From Gnetum montanum (taxonomy: Eukaryota; Streptophyta; Gnetopsida; Gnetales; Gnetaceae): a DNA stretch of 64,000 bases. The stretch is taken from assembly GCA_015680685.1 (NCBI GenBank), contig MNCI01006946.1:338725-402724 (forward strand), given 5' to 3'. Positions 55,671 to 64,000 of this stretch are shown here, piece by piece. The translations under genes and the position numbers were made by a program. The notes under the pieces are model-generated. The model had not been told where the DNA came from, did not search any database, and saw only the letters and a program-made list of their open reading frames with translations. Numbering within the stretch: position 1 is the stretch's first letter; every line of letters begins with the position of its first letter.

Positions 55671-56379
55671 GATGTGGAGATAGATTAAGGGACTCTTAAG
55701 ATTAGACCTTTTCATAGGAAGGTAGCCAACCTTTATCCAATTAGTTACTACATGGGTTATCATGATGGTATGCACTTTAGGAGGTGTTTGGTTTGAAGGG
55801 TACTCGAATGGATTGGATGCAAAGCATGAGGAAGAAGCACGGTTATCAATAGCATGAGTTTGTGAGGGCTTTGCAGGACTAATGGTTTGGAAGAATGATC
55901 TTTTTCTAGTTCTGGGTTCTGAACTATTCAGTTGAGGAGCTAGTTGTATTTTAATAGCCCTAGTAACATTACGTTACTATGGCTAGGCTAGAATATCACC
56001 CTGCATTAATGGAGTAGGTGGTAATTAGGTTGATAGTGGAGGAACATGCACAAAAGGATGGGAAGGATGATAAGGATATGGGGACTCCCCTCTTGAAGAT
56101 GGAGAATGATCTATGTAATACTCAGGAGGGTAGTAGTGATGTTGGAATGAGACATTACTGGAAGAGTCACTCAAAGACATGGGTTTCTAAAAAAAGTACC
56201 CATATGGATCAAGCTATTTGTAAGGGTACTGCTACCTTGGTGGTGGCATCCCCCATGATTTTGGATGTTGCCACTGATGATACTACTCAAATAGTTCTAG
56301 TGGAGCTCCACTTGGATAATAGGCTTGTTGTTGGTGGAACTACCATGGATTTCCTTGAGGATAAGGTAATCTTCTAGGT

Positions 56380-58335
56380 GCTTGCCTAGTTGCCAATCTA
56401 GGATTTAGAGCATACACCCCAGATTCCTATAAGTGTGACACAACAGGGTAACATCCCTTAAGATGTTCGTATTGACAAATGTCACATCCATCATCGTCAT
56501 TTTATTCAAACTCCACAACCCCTTCTATGGTAGAAACTTTGCCCTTACCCCTTTGGCATGCACATTCAGCTTCCTTCATTCTCTTACAATCATGATCACT
56601 ACTTTACTCTTTAGATGCTTCTACTATTTTCAAAGTAGTTTGGAACTTTTCATCCAAAGAATCCCACATTTTGCCTACTTTGGCTGAAATTTTAAACATA
56701 GATTTTTGAATCAGCAAGGCCTTCCATTGCACCACCTCATCAAGTGATGCCTCCCCCTCATTGTCAACAAACCAAACTTTCCTTTTTTAGATAAAAGGAT
56801 CCCAGTTGTACTCCTCTGCACTTTCTCTTTTTCTGAGCATTCCTTCTTCTTTAGCAACCTACTTAATGAGCCTTTGGATCTAATGGACTCTAAGTTTTGA
56901 TAGTCTTGCTTAGGCATAGCCCCAGGTGTTCTTCTCATTTTTAATTAGATCCCATCTATGATATGGCAAAGCTACTCCCTTTTAGAGTAACCATGGCCAA
57001 GACATAGGTGCAAAAGGGAATAGTACCTACCCATGGATGCATCCAAGGGTTCATGTGTTCCTTGCTATCAACCTTGGATCTACTTTCTCAAGTTGGATAC
57101 TCTAGAGTATGTCTGATATTTATCGTTAAATAGCTCAAGCATCATACTTCATCTATGGATTAATTCCAACTCTAAGGAGTGGTACCAACCTTTTGCTTCT
57201 TTTATGAGTATCCTAAGGATTAGCTTAAATGTTTTCTATGTTTTTTTTTATGTTTTACAAGGCACAAGCATCATGAATGGCTTGTATATGGTTCTATAAA
57301 TCTGAATTGTATCCCCCTTCAAAATTTAGGATGTTGTTCATGTCTAACTATTTTATTCAACTATCTTTCACATGCCTTGTTGTTATTTTGACTACCTCTA
57401 TGATATTCAACATGTTTTGAGTAGCAAGCAAAGGCTCATCATAGTCATGGCCTTTATGATGATCATGATGCCTATGATGCCCTCTATTTTTCCTTCTCTT
57501 ATGATGGTGGACCTCCCTTGAATGCCCATGCCCTTAATCTCAATCATTCTAGTGGGCTCTACAATTGTAATTGTCTCTATAATGTCAGTCACCTCCATTA
57601 TAGTCACTTCCTCTACAACTTCATTTAGAGCTAGAGGAGCAAGAAGTGGATGGCAAAGATGAAGAGGAATGAGGACTAGCATCATGGTTCTTGCCACCCC
57701 CTCTTCAATGGTCATGACCATGATCATCATTATGATGCATGTCCCTATCCTTGCCATGACTCCCACCTTTGGAACCCCCATGATCATGAGACCTAGTCTT
57801 GCCTGAACCAAGATTGTTTATAATGAACTGTAAATTCTAGTTCAAGCCCCCTTCATTGAAACCAAGGGAAGGAGAGTTAGTGAAATGAGAACCTGTAGAG
57901 AAGGGATCCTCACTATCTTTCTAGCCTAGCAGGAACAAAGGGTTATTGAACCATTTTCCCTTTGTAGCTTCATAGTGTTTCTCCTATTGCTAATTGATTT
58001 TACATTATGCTTTAGTGGGATGATAATCCCTGGAGTTATGATCCTACATAATGTATTCAACATGGAGCCCTTGGATGCCCAACATCATAAGAGTTTGTTG
58101 AAGCATTGTAGGAACTGATCGATTGGGAAGCAACATAATGTTTCCCTCCATGTCTCTCCATTGCATCTAGTCATCTTGATGTAGGACAAAGATGAAATTA
58201 GACACATACTCATCTGGATGAGTATATACCACTTGGCATTGTTGGGGCACTAGTTGGTTTGATTGTTCATTCCTTGGATTAGATGTATGCTAAAATTTTA
58301 GTGGAGAATCATCCCTGTAAGAAGAAGAAATTTTG
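56380..58335 (-). pseudogene. gag: gag relic of the outer element
   Basis: From the right: a Ser-rich start whose ATG has become ATT, VVYTHPDEYVSNFIFVLH, WRDMEGNIMLLPNRSVP, a His/Asp-rich stretch, the gag core around 57.0-57.4 kb, and an intact compact zinc knuckle CDICQYEHLKGC at about 56485-56445. Between 55670 and 56380 lies the degenerate gag-protease linker. Long plus-strand frames here (56018-56377, 56463-56687) are shadows. Confidence 0.7.
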
Positions 58336-58468
58336 GATCAGAAGAAAATTATCAATATGCTTTTTACAGTTGTTATTAATGTTACAATGATTTCAACTTT
58401 AAGGTTCAATCCAATGATGGTGATTGATTTTTCACTAAGTCCTAGATAGCACACGAAACTAACTAAAG

Positions 58469-58487
58469 TCCTTGACAACAACATCAA
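58469..58487 (-). other. Primer-binding site, heavily decayed tRNA-Asp type
   Basis: The minus strand reads TTGATGTTGTTGTCAAGGA, abutting the LTR. It differs from the expected site at seven positions, all G-to-A or C-to-T. Confidence 0.65.
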
Positions 58488-59370
58488 TGATGAGAAATGA
58501 GTATACCCTATGTCCAATCATATGAATCACTAGTATTCACTCAGTGATTCGGTTGAATTCCAAAGACTTTAGGTTTCTTCGTATACTAGTTCTAAGAGGT
58601 GACACTAACCATTGTAATCGTTGCCTACCCAATTCCACTTGTGAAGTTTGAGGATGTGGTTAAGTGTAACTGAGGTATGTGATTTTTATCATTTTTTTTA
58701 TGTTCCAAGTCACATAAGAATAAAGAATAAAGAATAAAATATTTAATTGCTAAATTAATTTAAACTAGCTAATACTAAACTAATCCCAACATAAACATTC
58801 GTTCCCACTTGTCGTACACATTTTGAACACATATAGAACTACTGGGTTATCAAATGTTAAGCGTTACTGGGATTATCAAGCATTAGATGTATCCTTGAAG
58901 TGGTTGTACTTATGTTTACTATTTAATCACTATTAATTACTTAATTGCTTAATTCCTTAAAACATTCAAGGAAATTGCTAGAATATTAAATGCATAAAGG
59001 AAATAATTAATCTAGTCCAAATGTTGTAAGGTTTGATTAGAAAGCTCATCATTATTGCCACACACACTAAAGTGCTCAGGTACAATAGTGCTCAAATAAA
59101 GATTCATACACTCTTTGACTCGTACTGTGGACACTCAAAAAATATTCTAACTTCTGAGAGGAAACACAAAAAGAACTTCATTGCAATAATGAAAGAGATG
59201 TCATAAATGTAGTGGGTAGTAACACATTTATAGGTGAAATAGGATGCCCCATCGACAAGTACACATCAATAGGTCAAACCATGTGTCAACAGGATCACGT
59301 CGACAAGATCCCATTGATGGGGTTAAGTCAATAACATCTTGTTAATGCAACGAAACCATGCAATTCATCA
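58488..59370 (-). repeat. 5' LTR of the outer minus-strand element (883 bp)
   Basis: TGATGAGAAATG..CAATTCATCA, collinear with 37974-38846. TATAAATG reads on the minus strand at 59232-59225. U3 holds degenerate CATCGAC/CATTGATG units at about 59250-59345. Confidence 0.85.
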
Positions 59371-60836
59371 TTAATATATACAATACAAAAACAACAATGT
59401 ATAACATAGTATAAATCTTATTAAAGAGATATTTGGTTATTTTATATTTCTATATTAATTTTTTTATTTATGTTTTAAGATTTTACACATGCAACACCAT
59501 GAATTTGTTATATCACATGGTGCATGTTTATTTCAATCTCAATAGTTATAAAATTGTTTCTATTGTATCTTTGACCTGGTGATTAACATCACAAAACTTT
59601 ACCATGGTATTGGAGCATAATATTTTGATGAATTTCAAATTACCATCATGAGGTGCTCATGGTGTAGTAGTTAGGTGCATTAAATGCAATGGTAAGTATA
59701 AAATTTAAGTGTTAAATTTCATTTTTCATATTACAAACAAATTTAGAAAACTATAACGAGTGAGCACACAGAAACAACAACCTTGTTATTTAACAACTTG
59801 CATTTTAGCTTAATTTCATCTTCATCTTCATCTTGGAAGTATCGTTTTCTAATTCACAATAAAAATCTCATCATTTTTTATCATAATTATAAAGAGAAAA
59901 ATGATTCACAATTCTATTGTTTTTTTTTTTTGAAATTAAGAGAATTATGCACAATGAATTGAAATATATATGCATAATGTTTTTTGCATTTCAAATTCTG
60001 AATTTACAAAAGGTCTTATTTTTTTCTATTTTTAGACCAACTATTTGTAAAAATTGCTCACAGTGCTAGAGGCCATGGATGGGAATGTAGTTAATCAAAG
60101 AGAAACTATAACCATTACACCCCATCACTAACATTACTAGAGCATATGGAGAGTAAAACATTGTTGCCTTCATCACCACCAACATCATAACCATGTAGCC
60201 ACTATGATAATTCTCACAGTGAATCCTTCAATTTTAAAGCAGTCATAAAGAAGATCAAATTGCATGCAACAATGGCCTCTCATTATGAACCGATGATTAA
60301 CAAAATAAGAAATTTTGACCTATTATTAACTATGGAGTACATCAAATATGTGATCCTAGGGTCAGTGATCAACATAATTATTATGATCTAACATTGGCCA
60401 TAGGGTTAATCAAGGAAGGACATGATGTAGAGTAAAGAGGCCTAGTTTGAAAACTTTTATGAAGTTCATAGTGATGAGTAATGATTTAGTGGTAGATAAT
60501 TTCATTAGGACCTATAGTAATGGCTAGTTTGTATATGAGGCTAAATAAACTTGATGATTTTCTAAACTTTAGAAAAGATTCTTATAAATTTGTTTTCAAA
60601 CAATGAAGACAAATTATGCCTTGAAAGATCTAATTTTCCCCATAGATCAGTTGTTGGAGTGTTTTGTTAAAAGAATGAGTGGAGAAAATCTTGTATCACT
60701 ACCACCATGAGAATTTTAATCTCATAATTAAAGATGATATACTTTGATTTCATAGATATCATTGCCTATCATGTTGTTGTCAAGAATAAGAAAAATGTAA
60801 TCTTGTGACCTTTGTTAAGTCTAGTTTATACCACAA
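59371..60836. other. AT-rich stretch without a recognised gene
   Basis: No domain or LTR terminus was recognised. It should be the right flank of the insertion site of the outer element, but no continuation of the 35.9-37.9 kb coiled-coil relic is evident. Confidence 0.4.
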
Positions 60837-61212
60837 TGATGAGTAGTCGACATGCCTATATGCCAAACCATATGAATCATGAAGTGTTCACGCATGATTC
60901 GGTCAAATTTTGCAAACTCTTTCTTCCAGTACACTAGTCTTCTAGGAAGTGAACTCTGCCCTAATAGTCATTCATTGTCTTCCCAATTACACTTGTCATG
61001 CACAAGGTATGGTTAACTATAATCAAGGTATCTAATTTTTATTATTTTATGGTTTATGTTTCTAATGCTTGAAATAGAGAAATGAAGCAATTTAATAACT
61101 AATTAACTAATATCTAACTAGTCCTAACACAAGCATCCATTTCCACTTTTTAGACAAGTCTTGAATCCATGTATCCACTATTGGGGTTACCAAGCACTAT
61201 GTTGTTGGCACA
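60837..61212 (-). mobile_element. Truncated gypsy LTR fragment
   Basis: Starts TGATGAGTAGTC and follows the family layout (GATTCGGTCAAATTTTGC, CATTCATTGTCTTCCC, ATTTCCACTTTTTAGACAAG, CCACTATTGGGGTTACC). It stops abruptly in the middle near 61212; the U3 half is missing. Confidence 0.7.
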
Positions 61213-61659
61213 TTTGGCCATTACATGGAGCAGTTAGAATATTTTGTTGAAATGTTTTGTTTAAAACATGAGCAAAATCCCTGGTTGAAAATTTGCAGTC
61301 TAGTCTTGTGAGTAATGGGTATTCTTGGAGAAGAAAGCCTGGTAAATAATCTTGATGATAAAAGCCTTCTTGAAAAGTAAAGCAAGAGTGTCAAGTGAAG
61401 GTTGGAATAAAAAGAAGAGAAGGATTATTTACTACAAGAAAGCAATATATGGACAAAATAGCAAAATAAATCGGCTAAAGAGTTCATCTGGTTTTGAATT
61501 TGTAAGTGTCAAAGGGTGTAAAGGTTTCTGTATTCACAAAAAAAATCCGAATTCACGTATGATCCGAGACCCATACGCTGCTGGAAAAACGAAACCAGAG
61601 AAAAAAAAACAAAAATAGAACTAAATGCTGTCATGTTAACGTTTTTCCTTCTGCATATT
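61213..61659. other. Stretch without a recognised gene
   Basis: A plus-strand frame of 88 codons (61352-61618) is Lys-rich, with no recognisable domain. It could be chance. Confidence 0.3.
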
Positions 61660-62340
61660 GGCTCTAGATTTCTCTCACGTACCCGCTGAAGCTACATTAC
61701 CAACTCACCAGACACCAAATCAAAGTTCAGGAAATGCGTGGGAGGCCCTTCTTGCACCAATGATTTGTTTTCACAGGAGTTTCAGGCCGCAAACACGTAA
61801 AAAAGTTAGACAGAACCGAGGCCAATAGAAGGCGAGGGCAAAACATGGGAACGTAACAAAAAAAAATATGGAAATCTTCTGTGTATATAGTACACAGAGA
61901 AGGATGCCCCTATTTTGTTTAGAACGCCGTAGTAGTTTCAGCAACCGATCCATAGCACATTCATCTCGGGTTTGAAATCGAAGGCAATTGGAGATAGGTA
62001 AAAAAAAGCAAGAGAACAAAAACGCAGGAAGCCCTAGATTTTGGGGGCAAAACAGAAATTGAAACCCTCAGTTTGGGGTTCATTGTTCTTAACACAAAAA
62101 AAAACCCTTTCTCCTCTAGCGCGCGATGATCAAATTGCGGTTGCAGAGCCTTCTTGTGCGGCGGCAGTTTGAATCTGCGGTTTTGCTGATGCTACATTTC
62201 AAATTTTACACAAACATGTGTCATTTCTTGCAGGTTTTGGGCAAAAATAAGCGAAAGACCGTTGCCCTGGAACTGTGAAGAAGCCTCCACGCGATTTACA
62301 GGGAAGAGAAGGAAAATCATTTCGCCGTTTTTGCCAAAAA
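61660..62340. promoter_or_regulatory. CpG-retaining island, possible host promoter/5' exon
   Basis: CG dinucleotides are frequent here (for example CTAGCGCGCGATG, TGCGGCGGC, GACCGTTGCC, CACGCGATT), whereas the flanking transposons have mostly TG/CA. AAACCCT and AGCCCTAGATTT words near 62030-62105 resemble motifs common in plant 5' leaders. A gene start is inferred only. Confidence 0.35.
62126..62278 (+). CDS. Small hypothetical ORF (50 aa) in the CpG-rich island
   Basis: The ATG at 62126 gives MIKLRLQSLLVRRQFESAVL and the frame ends at TGA 62276-62278 after a basic tail (GKNKRKTVALEL). The middle may be intronic, because TTTCTTGCAG at 62223-62232 is a good acceptor. No family is recognised. 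The support is base composition and context, not homology, so it may be a fragment of a larger gene or chance. Confidence 0.2.
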   Translation: MIKLRLQSLLVRRQFESAVLLMLHFKFYTNMCHFLQVLGKNKRKTVALEL

Positions 62341-64000
62341 ATTCTTCAATTATTTCTACCGCTCAAAGCATATGTTAAAAATAGAGTATAAATTAACTAA
62401 TAATTTATATATATAGATACATATATATTCACAATATGAAGTACTCATCGTATGAAGTCTTAGAGACCTACCATCATTCATCCCAAGTTATGAAATATAT
62501 TATTTACTGCCCATTTAAAATTTGCAATATTGGTTATCCTATTCAATGTCACATTACATTAAAGTTAGCGTAAAATGCTCCTCATTTCATGCATGACTTC
62601 CTAACTCCCTAACCACATAACCTTCTCCTAGCTTGTTGGACAAGTAATCTTCTGATTGGTTAGTCAAATTCCTTGAGAGAGAAGTTAGGAGAGATATTTT
62701 TGAGATATTTGGAAATTGTAACTTCCCTATACATCACTTAGAAGACTTAACATCTCATTTTGAAGAAGCAAAATTAAAAGGATATATATATATGGAGTAA
62801 GTTGCAACTATAGCTTGTATTCCCATGTATTTTAGAGATTGTATTTTAATTTTCTATAATATTGTAACTACCAAGACCACTTGTCAATCTCTTTTTCTCT
62901 TTAGTGGTTGCAACCACCCAAAATTGTTGTAACTTACCTAACTTGTTGGGCAAGTAACCTCCTAACTTGTTGGGCAAGTAATCTCCTCATTGGTTGGCTA
63001 AGTTACTTGGGAGAAAAGTTAGGTGAGATATTTTTGAATATGTAACTTCCCTACCTACCTTTGAACCCTATAAAAAGGCTTCAGGGGTCAAGGAGGAAGG
63101 AGGAACAACATTGGGTCTCACATCATCACACTTGGGATCAAAGAAGATTTGTAAAGAAGATTGTTTGCAAGATGGCTTGCTAGAATAAAGATTTCAGCCT
63201 CTTTGTCATGGTCCAGTGAGTTATGCATTTCATTTTTTGTTTTGTTTAAATTGCTTAGCTAGTGGTTTAGATAGTATCATCCTTGGCAAGTAATTTTGGG
63301 ATTTTTAGATTGCTCTTACTGTTCTTGTTGCCCGATAGAAATTTCTATTAAAATTTTGCCATAGAAACGCTTGTGTTTTAAAGCCTTAAGAGCATTTTAG
63401 TAATAAATTTTGTTATTGTGCAACATGTGGGAACTGCTATTGGATTGTTGTAAGAGAGCCTCTGTTTGTAGTCACGCCGTTGAACAATTCAGTAGTCGAG
63501 AGGGTTCAGAGAATCTTTGGTATTTTGATGGGACCTGAATAGCTTCTTTTTATCTTTAAAGTGAATTCTTGTGGTATTTCAATCAGAAATTGTCAAGTCT
63601 TTTAAAGGTTCTGTTTGAATGCAATCGTTGACATCTATTATCTAGTCAAAATGGAGTCTCGTACTTGGTAGTTTACGCAACAATTTTTGGTAGCATAGTA
63701 GGATTGTCTTGAAGATATTGCTTGTTTGGGCCTTGGAAGTTTGAACAATTCATAGATATTGAATTTGGGATAGCTTTATTGCGAAGTGTTTACTCGTGTC
63801 ATTTTACCTTGTTTAAATATTTGAGGTCTACACAAATCTGCTTTCTTTTCTTTTCTGTCTATTTCCATCGAATCTTGCTCTATTTCTAGTTTTCTTGTGG
63901 AACTATCGCTTTCTCTGGGGAAAATTAGGAGTATATTGCAGAGTTGTGCACAAATGTTTTTGCAAAATTTTATTTGTTACAAGTAGGTATTATAAGGACC
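62341..64000 (+). mobile_element. LTR- or promoter-like region running off the window
   Basis: A U3-like zone contains a duplicated segment (about 62624-62735 and 62940-63055, sharing GTTGG.CAAGTAATCT and GTTAGG.GAGATATTTTTGA) and two tandem 24-bp ACTTGTTGGGCAAGTAA units. A TATA box at 63069 and AATAAA near 63184 follow. This order resembles an LTR, but neither terminus nor a PBS is visible before the window ends. It could equally be a host promoter. Confidence 0.35.
63069..63078 (+). promoter_or_regulatory. TATA box
   Basis: TATAAAAAGG follows the duplicated U3-like segment and precedes a GGGGTCAAGGAGGAAGGAGG leader-like stretch. Confidence 0.5.

Larger units (their letters stand above)
37974..59370 (-). 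mobile_element. Minus-strand gypsy element carrying nested insertions
   Basis: 3' LTR 37974-38846, extra ORF 39066-41880, post-pol spacer to about 42230, nested copia (with nested gypsy) to about 52468, integrase to gag 52469-58335, PBS 58469-58487, 5' LTR 58488-59370. The 5-mers outside the LTRs, TTAGT (37969-37973) and TTAAT (59371-59375), differ at one position, so they support a target duplication. Compared with the plus-strand element, sequence equivalent to about 27.7-29.8 kb is missing at the copia boundary. Confidence 0.8.

Noticed and set aside
56018-56377. 119-codon plus-strand ORF
   Set aside because: It lies antisense to the gag relic of the outer gypsy element, whose landmarks are clear on the minus strand.
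59940-60836. Possible gag or transposase remnant
   Set aside because: Short frames were read in several phases but no motif order matched a known family.
61771-62019. 82-codon minus-strand ORF, Phe/Leu/Cys-rich
   Set aside because: It looks hydrophobic only because the plus strand is A-rich. There is no supporting start context or homology.

Overview
This is nuclear DNA from a plant with a large, retrotransposon-filled genome. The evidence is degenerate Ty3-gypsy elements primed by a tRNA-Asp-type site, a SIRE/Maximus-like Ty1-copia element with an initiator-Met-tRNA-type primer site, GT-AG introns and low-GC intergenic DNA. A large-genome gymnosperm would fit, but the species cannot be fixed from the sequence. 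No rRNA, tRNA, CRISPR array or clearly intact host gene was seen. Nearly all coding sequence is broken.

Layout. 1-3.78 kb: relic of an intron-bearing gene, opening with an FCP1/HAD-phosphatase-like segment and ending in acidic and low-complexity exons. 4.4-9.0 kb: minus-strand gypsy relic of another lineage (protease motif DDGATTN) with two internal tandem duplications, a reversed TATA box and a cluster of perfect hairpins. 9.3-20.25 kb: about 11 kb of a hierarchical minisatellite. It has a 15-bp monomer, a 150-200 bp intermediate period and a 4.05-4.07 kb higher-order unit. The monomer reverses orientation within each large unit, and each orientation carries a copy of a TATA-containing module. 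This is the most unusual object in the window.

20.27-34.65 kb: a solo LTR (minus) split by a 13.5-kb plus-strand gypsy element. That element carries LTRs, PBS, gag, protease, RT, RNase H, integrase and a long extra ORF after pol. 34.65-37.97 kb: a copia LTR end and an older copy of the extra ORF. 37,974-59,370: a minus-strand gypsy element of the same family, interrupted by a copia element (about 42.2-52.5 kb). The copia gag is in turn interrupted by a younger minus-strand gypsy element (43,559-50,494) that has lost RT, RNase H and integrase. 59.4-61.2 kb: AT-rich DNA and a truncated LTR. 61.66-62.34 kb: a CpG-retaining island that may be the edge of a host gene. 62.34-64 kb: an LTR/promoter-like region running off the window.

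How the parts relate. All the tRNA-Asp-primed gypsy copies share LTRs of about 0.85-0.95 kb with TGATGA/TCATCA termini. In the U3 of several copies, short near-palindromes are reiterated just upstream of TATAAATA, and the motif differs between copies. Insertion order can be read directly: solo LTR before the plus element; outer minus element before copia, before inner gypsy. Decay is dominated by C-to-T and G-to-A changes. The inner gypsy element is the least decayed. No complete autonomous element remains.
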